From: Opitutaceae bacterium UBA4094
GTDB lineage: Bacteria > Verrucomicrobiota > Verrucomicrobiia > Opitutales > Opitutaceae
NCBI GenBank assembly: GCA_002382525.1
Contig: DFYA01000246.1
Location: 1 to 8,395 of the forward strand
Reading direction: 5' to 3'
DNA length: 8,395 bases
Under the pieces are notes generated by a model. It was given only the letters and a program-made list of their open reading frames with translations, was not told where the DNA came from and did not search any database. Below are positions 1-5,715 of the stretch, one piece after another. Each line of letters starts with the position of its first letter. The first letter of the stretch is position 1. The position numbers and the translations under genes are program-made.

Positions 1-117
1 CTCGAAGGCAACAACGTCGCCGCCGGCAAGGCCACCCTCGCCGCCTCCGGCCTCGCCCTCGTCTCCGGCGACACCATGGCCGACGCCGCCCAGAAGATCG
101 TCAAACTCGTCGCCTGA
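1..117 (+). CDS. sucC: Succinyl-CoA synthetase beta subunit, C-terminal end (5' truncated)
   Basis: The first 117 bases read in frame 1 as 38 residues followed by a TGA stop. The visible protein starts LEGNNVAAGK and ends QKIVKLVA. This matches the C-terminal end of the ligase domain of ADP/GDP-forming succinyl-CoA synthetase beta subunits, where an R-L-E-G-T/N-N motif is followed by a G-K-x-x-L segment and a final amphipathic helix. The beta subunit grasps the nucleotide and binds succinate, and pairs with SucD in the TCA cycle in the cytoplasm. The catalytic and ATP-grasp parts lie outside the window. Position directly upstream of sucD on the same strand, the usual sucCD order, supports the call. 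The assignment rests on a short stretch plus context, but the two agree well. Confidence 0.9.
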   Translation, partial: LEGNNVAAGKATLAASGLALVSGDTMADAAQKIVKLVA

Positions 118-123
118 TAATTT

Positions 124-198
124 TGCCCACGGAACACACGGAATACACGGAAACCTTCAGCGGATCGAATTCCGTGTATTCCGTGTGTTCCGTGGGCA
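124..198. repeat. Perfect 29-bp inverted repeat with 9-bp internal period, between sucC and sucD
   Basis: The arms at 124-152 and 170-198 are exact reverse complements over 29 bp and enclose a 17-nt spacer (153-169). Each arm holds three copies of a heptamer at a 9-bp period: CACGGAA begins at 128, 137 and 146, and TTCCGTG begins at 170, 179 and 188. As RNA it would fold into a very stable stem-loop ending 15 nt before the sucD start codon. No T tract follows the right arm, so it does not look like an intrinsic terminator. It looks like a mobile or dispersed intergenic palindrome of the REP/MITE kind. I recall CACGGA-type palindromes in several bacterial phyla, but that is memory and unchecked. 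A role in sucC mRNA stability or sucCD balance is possible but is inference. Confidence 0.93.
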
Positions 199-213
199 CC
201 TCGCCTTAAAAAA

Positions 214-1137
214 ATGAGTATCTTAATTAATTCCGAAACCAAGATCATGGTCCAAGGCATCACCGGTGCCTTCGGCGGCAAACACGCACAGCTCTCCCTC
301 GATTACGGCACCCAAGTGGTCGCCGGCGTCACGCCAGGCAAAGGCGGCCAGTTCTTCGAACACAAGGGCCACAAGGTTCCGATCTTTAACACCGTATCCG
401 AAGCCGCCGCCGCCACCGGCGCGACCGTCTCCGCCATCTTCGTTCCCCCGCCCTTCGCGGGCGATGCCATCCTCGAATGCGTGGACGCCGGCCTCGACCT
501 CGCCGTGTGCATCACCGAGGGCATTCCGATCAAGGACATGATTCGCGTGAAGCGCGCCATGTCGGGTGCCAAGACCCGCCTCATCGGCCCCAACTGTCCT
601 GGTCTCGTTACTCCGGGCACCGGCAAAGGCTCCAACGGCGGCTGCCGCATCGGCATCGCCCCCGGCTATATCCACAAGAAGGGCCATGTGGGCGTCGTCT
701 CGCGCTCCGGCACCCTCACCTACGAGGCGGTGTTCCAAATCACGTCCAAGGGCCTCGGCCAATCGACGTCGGTCGGCATCGGCGGCGATCCGGTCAACGG
801 CACCAGCCACCTCGACGTGATCAAGCTCTTCAACGAAGACCCCGACACCAAGGGCATCATCCTCATCGGCGAAATCGGCGGTAACGCCGAGGTCGAGGCC
901 GCTCGCTGGATCAAGGCCAACTGCAAAAAACCCGTCGCCGGTTTCATCGCCGGTGCCACCGCGCCCGCCGGTCGCCGCATGGGCCACGCCGGCGCAATCG
1001 TCGGTGGCCACGAGGACACCGCCGAAGCCAAGATCGCCGTCTTCAAAGAGTGCGGCATCGAGGTCGCCGCCACGCCTTCCGACATGGCCGACGCGTTGCT
1101 CCGCGCCGCCAAAGCTAAAGGCGTCGCTCTGGACTGA
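214..1137 (+). CDS. sucD: Succinyl-CoA synthetase (ADP/GDP-forming) alpha subunit
   Basis: This 307-residue protein is the alpha subunit of succinate-CoA ligase, which interconverts succinyl-CoA and succinate with substrate-level phosphorylation of ADP or GDP. The N-terminal Rossmann CoA-binding domain shows the GITGAFGG loop at residues 15-22 and the VTPGKGG motif at 39-45. The ligase domain carries GPNCPG (125-130), SRSGTLTYEAV (163-173), GGDP (190-193) and GEIGG (219-223). The phosphorylated histidine is H258 in GHAGAIVGG. Compared from memory with the E. coli protein (about 289 residues) there is an insertion of about seven residues (136-142, rich in Gly, Lys and Ser) just after GPNCPGLVTPG. 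The ATG at 214 fits the expected N-terminus, but no Shine-Dalgarno sequence precedes it, only an A-rich stretch. It follows sucC after a 96-nt gap filled by a palindrome and ends before a strong terminator. Confidence 0.98.
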   Translation: MSILINSETKIMVQGITGAFGGKHAQLSLDYGTQVVAGVTPGKGGQFFEHKGHKVPIFNTVSEAAAATGATVSAIFVPPPFAGDAILECVDAGLDLAVCITEGIPIKDMIRVKRAMSGAKTRLIGPNCPGLVTPGTGKGSNGGCRIGIAPGYIHKKGHVGVVSRSGTLTYEAVFQITSKGLGQSTSVGIGGDPVNGTSHLDVIKLFNEDPDTKGIILIGEIGGNAEVEAARWIKANCKKPVAGFIAGATAPAGRRMGHAGAIVGGHEDTAEAKIAVFKECGIEVAATPSDMADALLRAAKAKGVALD

Positions 1138-1179
1138 GTTCGCCGAGTTCGCTCGCCAGAGGAGGTTCTAACCCTCCAC

Positions 1180-1211
1180 AAAAAAGCCGCGCTGCAAAGC
1201 GCGGCTTTTTT
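1180..1211. terminator. Bidirectional intrinsic terminator between converging sucD and degQ
   Basis: The arms at 1180-1193 and 1198-1211 are perfect reverse complements over 14 bp, with a GCAA tetraloop. The core is GCCGCGCT/AGCGCGGC. On the + strand the hairpin ends in a run of six T, and on the - strand the run of six A at its left edge also becomes six T. It lies 43 nt after the sucD stop and 95 nt beyond the stop of the converging protease gene. It can therefore end both transcripts. Confidence 0.92.
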
Positions 1212-1305
1212 CGGGTGGTGCGGCGGTGATCCTGATACTGCAGCCCGAAGGAGGGAGATGAGTAAGCTCGCGTCCCGTTCGGCCAATTCCGCCGGACGGA
1301 GTGCG

Positions 1306-2739
1306 TTACCGCTTCACGTTGATCGTTACATAACGAGGCACTCCGCGATACTGAACCAGCAGCAAGTTGAGCCCCTGCTTGATTGCAGCCTTGGCGCTCT
1401 GCACGTCGTTCACGGGACGACGGTTGATCTCCACGATGACCAACCCCGGGACCAAAATATCCGCGTAATCCGACGACTCGGCGATCTCGGTAATGACGAC
1501 GCCGGTATCGACCCGCTGATCGATCCTGAACTGTGCGCGGACTTCCTCGTCCAATCCCTTGATCGTTACTCCCGGGATGAACTCACTCGAGGCGCCGGCC
1601 TGATCGTCGAGGTTTCCCAGTGTGACTTTAAAGGTGCGCTCTTTGCCGTCGCGCAGTGCGGTCACGGTCACCTCTGTTCCTGGAACGATCTGGGAAACGG
1701 TCAGACGCAGCGTGATCTGAGAGTCCACCGCGCGATCGTTTACGTTGGTGATGATATCGTTTCTACGGAGCCCGGCCTTAGCCGCCGGAGTATCCTTGAC
1801 GACGTCGGTGATCGCCACGCCCTTGGTGCTCGCGGGCACGCCGAGACTTTCCGCGAGCTTCGGATCCAAGTCCTGCCCCGCTACGCCGAGGTAGCCGCGC
1901 TGCACTTTTCCGGTCGCGATGAGGCTGTTTAAAATCGACGCCGCGAGGTTTGTGGGCACCGCGAAACCGATGCCGATATTCCCGCCCGCTGCGGAGGAAA
2001 GGATCGCGCTGTTGATACCTACCAGTCGCCCCTTGGCGTCGACCAACGCGCCGCCGGAGTTACCTTGGTTGATCGAGGCGTCGGTTTGTATGAAGTTTTC
2101 GTAACCGCCGACTTGGTCGTTCGCGAGGATGCCCACGTTGTTGCGTCCTGTCGCCGAGACGATGCCCATGGTCACCGTCTGGCCCACGCCGAGCGGGTTG
2201 CCGACGGCAAATACGATGTCGCCAACCCGCAGTTTATCGCTGTCGGCCAGGGTCACGATCGGCAGGTCTTCGGCATCGATCTTGATGACCGCAACATCGG
2301 TCTTCTCGTCGGTGCCGATCACCTTGGCAACGAGTTCGCGCCCGTCGGCCAGCGACACCCTGAGTTCGTCGGCGCCCGCGATGACATGGTTGTTCGTCAG
2401 AATGTATCCATTACTCGATACAATAACCCCAGAGCCCAGCCCCTCGAGTTTGCGTTGGCGCTCAGGAATCTGTCCGCCGAAAAACTGACGAAAGAAAGGA
2501 TCCACGCGCAGGCGTTCGCGCACAATTTTTGTGGAGTAAACGGAGACGACCGCCTGCTGCACCGGTTCAACCACATCGGCATAGCTGGTGACGATCCGCC
2601 CGCCGCCGTCTCCGACAGGCGAGGAATCCAGTTTGAGCTCAGGTTGCGGAGTCGCGGCTTTTTCCTGCGCACAACCAATGGACAGCAGCGAGGTCGCCAG
2701 CACGACGACCAAGGCACGGGGAAGGAACTGGGTTTTCAT
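1306..2739 (-). CDS. DegP/DegQ-family periplasmic serine protease with two PDZ domains, probable lipoprotein
   Basis: This trypsin-like HtrA protease degrades misfolded envelope proteins. Read from the ATG at 2739 it has 477 residues, close to DegP/DegQ length. A hydrophobic signal segment (about residues 8-22) ends in LLSIGC, which fits a lipoprotein signal with Cys23 as the lipidated residue, although Ser rather than Leu sits at -3. The protease domain carries the catalytic triad His118 (TNNHVI), Asp148 (TDVAVI) and Ser228 (QGNSGGAL). PDZ1 spans about 281-372. A more divergent PDZ2 spans about 383-477. An upstream in-frame ATG at 2838 would add 33 residues rich in Arg ahead of the signal sequence, so I prefer 2739. 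The leader before 2739 is C-rich with no Shine-Dalgarno sequence. The 142-nt gap up to prs shows no convincing -35/-10 pair. Whether it is DegP, DegQ or DegS-like in function cannot be decided, so no symbol is given. Two PDZ domains and the absence of a retained anchor helix argue against DegS. Confidence 0.95.
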   Translation of the reverse strand: MKTQFLPRALVVVLATSLLSIGCAQEKAATPQPELKLDSSPVGDGGGRIVTSYADVVEPVQQAVVSVYSTKIVRERLRVDPFFRQFFGGQIPERQRKLEGLGSGVIVSSNGYILTNNHVIAGADELRVSLADGRELVAKVIGTDEKTDVAVIKIDAEDLPIVTLADSDKLRVGDIVFAVGNPLGVGQTVTMGIVSATGRNNVGILANDQVGGYENFIQTDASINQGNSGGALVDAKGRLVGINSAILSSAAGGNIGIGFAVPTNLAASILNSLIATGKVQRGYLGVAGQDLDPKLAESLGVPASTKGVAITDVVKDTPAAKAGLRRNDIITNVNDRAVDSQITLRLTVSQIVPGTEVTVTALRDGKERTFKVTLGNLDDQAGASSEFIPGVTIKGLDEEVRAQFRIDQRVDTGVVITEIAESSDYADILVPGLVIVEINRRPVNDVQSAKAAIKQGLNLLLVQYRGVPRYVTINVKR

Positions 2740-2858
2740 GGGTGGGTTCACGACAAAACGAAGCGCGCGATTGTTCCGCGGCAAGCGTTTGAGCGAAGTG
2801 TGCTGGCGCCGGCTTCCCGCCCGTGCTCCGACAGGCAAAATCCCCCAACCGGAACATC

Positions 2859-2875
2859 ACGGGCTGGATGCCCGT
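2859..2875 (-). terminator. Possible weak hairpin just after prs
   Basis: ACGGGC at 2859-2864 and GCCCGT at 2870-2875 form a perfect 6-bp stem around a 5-nt loop, starting 6 nt beyond the prs stop on the - strand. No T tract follows on that strand; the nearest T run is about 15 nt further on. It may be a weak or factor-assisted terminator, or chance in a GC-rich sequence. Confidence 0.25.
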
Positions 2876-2881
2876 CCTTGC

Positions 2882-3829
2882 TCAGAACCCCTTGATCTTA
2901 AACAGACTCGTCACGCTCTCGTTGTTATTGATCCGCACGATCGCGTCGGCCATCAGGCTCGCGATGCTCAACACGCGAATGGGAAGCCCTCGCGTTTCGA
3001 TGGGCACGGAGTTGGTGGTGATGAGTTCGTCGATGTGGCCGAGAGCGAGGCGCTCGTAGGCCACGGGGCTGAGCAAGGCGTGGCTGACGGCAGCGCGCAC
3101 GCTGAGGGCGCCGCTGTCGCGCATGATCTTGGCGGCGTTGGCCAAGGTGCCGGCGGTCTCGGTGATGTCGTCCACCAAGAGAACGTGTTTGCCGGCGACC
3201 TCGCCGACGACGTTCACGGTTTCAACCGTGGTCGCATTGGTGCGCTTTTTCCAAACCATGCCGAGTTGGGCGCCGAGAATGCCGGCGTAGGCCGCGGCCA
3301 TCTTCATGCCACCGACGTCCGGTGAAACGACGACCATGTCGTCCCCGCGGAACTGCTCGAGGTATTTAAAAAAAACGGGCGACGCGAAAAGGTGGTCCAC
3401 CGGGATATCGAAGAAGCCTTGGATCTGCTGCGAGTGCAGATCCATCGTGAGAATGCGCGTCGCACCGGCGGCGACGAGCAGGTTGGCCACGAGCTTGGCC
3501 GTGATCGGAACGCGGGGCTGGTCTTTGCGATCTTGGCGAGCGTAGCCGTAAAACGGCATGACGGCGGTGATGCGTTGGGCCGAGGCGCGCTTGGCCGCGT
3601 CGATCATGATCAGCAGCTCCATCAACGACTGATTGGTCGGTGTGCAGGTGGGCTGGACGATATAGACATCGTGACCGCGCACGTTCTCGTTGATCTTCAC
3701 AAAGGATTCGCCGTCCGGGAAGCTGGTCACCGTCGCCTCACCCAGCGGCATCCCGATGTGTTGGCAAATCTCCTCGGCGAGCGGGCGATTTGAGTTACCG
3801 GAGAAAACCTTAAGTTGAGGCGCGCTCAT
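2882..3829 (-). CDS. prs: Ribose-phosphate pyrophosphokinase (PRPP synthetase), class I type
   Basis: The enzyme transfers pyrophosphate from ATP to ribose 5-phosphate, giving PRPP for purine, pyrimidine, NAD, histidine and tryptophan synthesis in the cytoplasm. At 315 residues it has the standard bacterial length. Visible motifs are SFPDGE (36-41, ATP site), FYGYARQDRK (93-102), the metal-binding DLHSQQIQGFF (130-140, His132), VVSPDVGG (167-174), the flexible catalytic loop with Lys194 and Arg196 (KKRTNAT), and the ribose-5-phosphate/PRPP loop LVDDITETAGT (218-228). The last motif reads DDITETAGT where many class I enzymes have DDMIDTAGT or DDMIDTGGT. The C-terminal ESVTSLF segment is typical. 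The ATG at 3829 gives the usual N-terminus (KVFSGNSN), but the leader has no Shine-Dalgarno sequence. It starts 27 nt after the lpxD stop on the same strand, so the two are probably cotranscribed. Confidence 0.98.
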   Translation of the reverse strand: MSAPQLKVFSGNSNRPLAEEICQHIGMPLGEATVTSFPDGESFVKINENVRGHDVYIVQPTCTPTNQSLMELLIMIDAAKRASAQRITAVMPFYGYARQDRKDQPRVPITAKLVANLLVAAGATRILTMDLHSQQIQGFFDIPVDHLFASPVFFKYLEQFRGDDMVVVSPDVGGMKMAAAYAGILGAQLGMVWKKRTNATTVETVNVVGEVAGKHVLLVDDITETAGTLANAAKIMRDSGALSVRAAVSHALLSPVAYERLALGHIDELITTNSVPIETRGLPIRVLSIASLMADAIVRINNNESVTSLFKIKGF

Positions 3830-3856
3830 GTAGAAGGGCGGATCGTGTCAGGATTG

Positions 3857-4912
3857 TCACGAGGCGGAAGACTTTTTTAGGGAATCGGCTAGCCCCTCGA
3901 GGGCGTCCACTCGTTTAAACAGGTCGGGGAGCTTTTTCTTAAGGACGTTGAAGCGCTGCTCGAGGTTGTAGGGCATGCAGGGCGAACCTTTGACGAAACT
4001 GCCCGGCGCGAGATCGGAGTTGATGCCCGTCTGGCCGTCGGCCTTCGATCCTTTGCCGATCGTGAGATGTCCGGCGACGCCAGCCTGCCCGCCGAGGACG
4101 ACGTAATCTTCCACTGTTGTGCTGCCCGAGATGCCGACTTGGGCGCAGATGAGGCAGTGCTTTCCGATGACAACGTTGTGCGCGACCTGCACGAGGTTAT
4201 CGATCTTCGTGCCCTCACCGACCGTCGTATGGCTGAAACGGGCGCGGTCGAAGGTGGTGTTGGCGCCGACCTCAACGTCGTTGCCGATGACGACGTTGCC
4301 CACTTGCGGGACCTTCTCATGACGACCTTGCACAAACTCGTAGCCGAAGCCGTCCGACCCGACGACAACGCCGGGCTGGAGTCGCACCCGGTCCTTGAGC
4401 ACGCACTCGGTGGCGACGGTAACGCGCGGCATCAGCCAGCAGTCCGCGCCGACCCGTGCGGCTCGACCGATGAACACCTGCGCCTGGAGATGCGCGCGTT
4501 CGCCAATGACGGCGTCGGCCTCGATCACACACAACGGGCCCACCGTGGCCGTGGCGGCGATTTGCGCGCCGGGATCGATCACTGCGGTGGGATGGATGCC
4601 CGGAGCGGGCTTCGGCCAGAGGAGTTGCTCGATGCGCGAACACACCTTGGCCAAAGCGACTGACGGTTTTTCGACGAAGAGAAACTGCTGATCCGGTTTG
4701 GGCTCGCCCACATAATCCGGGGGCAACAACACCACCGAGGCGGCGCTGGCGGCGACCTCAGTCTTGTATTTGGTGTTGCCCAGAAACGAGAGATCGCCGG
4801 CTTGGGCGGAACTCAAGGCCGCGATGCCGCGCACGGTGGCGGCGGTCGCGCCCTTAACGGAGATGGGTTGAACAATGGCCGCGATGTCGGCGGCGCTGAA
4901 GGCGAGCTGCAT
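3857..4912 (-). CDS. lpxD: UDP-3-O-acylglucosamine N-acyltransferase
   Basis: LpxD adds the second 3-hydroxyacyl chain, from acyl-ACP, to UDP-3-O-acylglucosamine in lipid A synthesis on the cytoplasmic side of the inner membrane. The 351 residues match the family. An N-terminal uridine-binding domain (about 1-100) includes GDLSFLGNTKY at 39-49. It is followed by left-handed beta-helix hexapeptide repeats (about 103-310), the conserved GSDGFGY (185-191), and the proposed catalytic base His245 in VQVAHNVVIG. A Lys/Leu-rich C-terminal helix (about 318-348) probably packs in the trimer, as in known LpxD structures. The ATG at 4912 gives the expected start; no Shine-Dalgarno sequence is seen. An intrinsic terminator 60 nt upstream separates it from skp, so it should have its own promoter, although I see no clear one in that short space. 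prs follows 27 nt downstream. Confidence 0.97.
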   Translation of the reverse strand: MQLAFSAADIAAIVQPISVKGATAATVRGIAALSSAQAGDLSFLGNTKYKTEVAASAASVVLLPPDYVGEPKPDQQFLFVEKPSVALAKVCSRIEQLLWPKPAPGIHPTAVIDPGAQIAATATVGPLCVIEADAVIGERAHLQAQVFIGRAARVGADCWLMPRVTVATECVLKDRVRLQPGVVVGSDGFGYEFVQGRHEKVPQVGNVVIGNDVEVGANTTFDRARFSHTTVGEGTKIDNLVQVAHNVVIGKHCLICAQVGISGSTTVEDYVVLGGQAGVAGHLTIGKGSKADGQTGINSDLAPGSFVKGSPCMPYNLEQRFNVLKKKLPDLFKRVDALEGLADSLKKSSAS

Positions 4913-4971
4913 ACGGCGCAGACGGTGGGCGGCGCACCGCAGCGTGGCAACGGTTGACGGGACTTGGGCAC

Positions 4972-5000
4972 AAAAAAACCCGCTCCGAGTGGAGCGGGTT
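4972..5000 (-). terminator. Intrinsic terminator after skp, upstream of lpxD
   Basis: AACCCGCTCC (4977-4986) and GGAGCGGGTT (4991-5000) form a perfect 10-bp stem with a GAGT loop as read on the + strand. On the - strand the hairpin runs into seven T (4972-4978 are all A on the + strand). It begins 31 nt past the skp stop and lies 59 nt before the lpxD start codon. This is a textbook terminator for the dnaB-bamA-skp transcript and implies a separate lpxD-prs unit or partial read-through. Confidence 0.92.
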
Positions 5001-5031
5001 AACAGGGAAAATCCTGCTTCGCAAAAGGGCG

Positions 5032-5685
5032 TTACTTCTTGGCGCCGGGGAACGAAACCGAAGGCGTGTCGCCGGAGGCGGCCGGGGCAGCGGTCGAAGC
5101 CGAGCCGGCCGGACGGTCTTTGCTGACCTCTTTGGACACTTCGTCGGTGATGTCGTAAGCGGGATCAAAGTAGAGCAGGCTGGGCAGACCGATCAGCGTG
5201 GGGCCGGACTTGTCGATGAGGAGGGTAGCGCCCTTCTTTTTGGCGATCTCGACCGCCGTTTTGCTGATTTCCTCGAGGAGGAACTGCTTGAAGTTGTTGA
5301 TGCGCTGCTGGAGCGAGCGCTGGGTGTTGGCGCGAAACGCATTTACCTCGTTTTGCTTGCGCTGGATCTCTTGGCCTTTGGCCTCGAGGTCCTGCTGAGC
5401 CTTCGCCTTGCCGTCGGCGGAGAGCGCGGGGTTGTTGGCCTGTTCCTTGAGGTCATTAAACTGCTTCACGAGCGTGTTACCTTCAGCGTTCAACTTCTGG
5501 AGTTCGTCCTCGGCCTTCTGTTGGTCGACCTTCAACTTGCCATTCTGCTCTTCGGTTTTCGGGTGGGCGTCGTAGAGCTTGGCCATATCGACGACATAAA
5601 TCTTGGGAGCGGGTTGAGCTTGAGCGGCGACAGCCAGCAAGCCGGCAACGGCCAAAGCCAAGAATGATTTAACGGAGTTTTTCAT
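5032..5685 (-). CDS. skp: OmpH/Skp-family periplasmic chaperone
   Basis: Skp-family trimers hold unfolded outer-membrane proteins in the periplasm and hand them to the BAM complex. The 217-residue protein opens with a Sec signal peptide (basic MKNSVK, hydrophobic core about 8-20, likely cleavage after AQA at residue 23). The mature part starts with the family's first beta strand, PKIYVVDMAKL (27-37), and then has a long Lys/Glu/Gln-rich coiled-coil hairpin (about 43-150). A closing strand ATLLIDKSGP (153-162) and a TDEV helix follow. Residues 191-217 form a low-complexity Ala/Ser/Pro/Gly tail that ends in Lys-Lys. E. coli Skp has about 161 residues, so this one is longer, mainly in that tail. 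The ATG at 5685 gives a sensible signal peptide; the pyrimidine-rich leader has no Shine-Dalgarno sequence. It lies 30 nt downstream of bamA, the usual neighbour, and is followed by an intrinsic terminator. Confidence 0.95.
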   Translation of the reverse strand: MKNSVKSFLALAVAGLLAVAAQAQPAPKIYVVDMAKLYDAHPKTEEQNGKLKVDQQKAEDELQKLNAEGNTLVKQFNDLKEQANNPALSADGKAKAQQDLEAKGQEIQRKQNEVNAFRANTQRSLQQRINNFKQFLLEEISKTAVEIAKKKGATLLIDKSGPTLIGLPSLLYFDPAYDITDEVSKEVSKDRPAGSASTAAPAASGDTPSVSFPGAKK

Positions 5686-5715
5686 AGGGATGTCTAAGGG
5701 GTTGAGAGTGCCAAA

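Noticed and set aside
124..198. The sucC-sucD palindrome as a CRISPR fragment or intrinsic terminator.
   Set aside because: There is only one palindrome with one spacer and no repeat-spacer array, and no T tract follows either arm.
223..1011. A 262-codon - strand frame antisense to sucD.
   Set aside because: sucD is complete and conserved. The antisense product is a repetitive Ala/Gly/Asp-rich chain typical of the mirror of GC3-rich codons, and no start signal supports it.
1161..1177. A small GGAGG/CCTCC stem after sucD, with another GGAGGG at 1250-1255 able to pair with the same CCTCC.
   Set aside because: Five or six base pairs of low complexity beside a far stronger terminator; alternative pairing looks accidental.
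1258..1932. A 224-codon + strand frame antisense to the HtrA protease, preceded by the strongest AAGGAGG in the window.
   Set aside because: The purine run lies only 3 nt from the ATG, too close for good initiation. The protein has no recognisable domain, and the frame mirrors a well-conserved protease gene with an intact catalytic triad. The long open frame follows from GC-rich codon use.
2740..2881. A promoter for the HtrA gene in the gap between prs and its start.
   Set aside because: TTGCC-like hexamers are present on the - strand, but no -10-like element lies at a proper distance, so I did not call one.
2065..3325. Long + strand frames across the protease and prs genes (2065-2895 and 2588-3325).
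   Set aside because: They cross gene boundaries opposite two well-supported genes and show no domain or signal; they are composition shadows.
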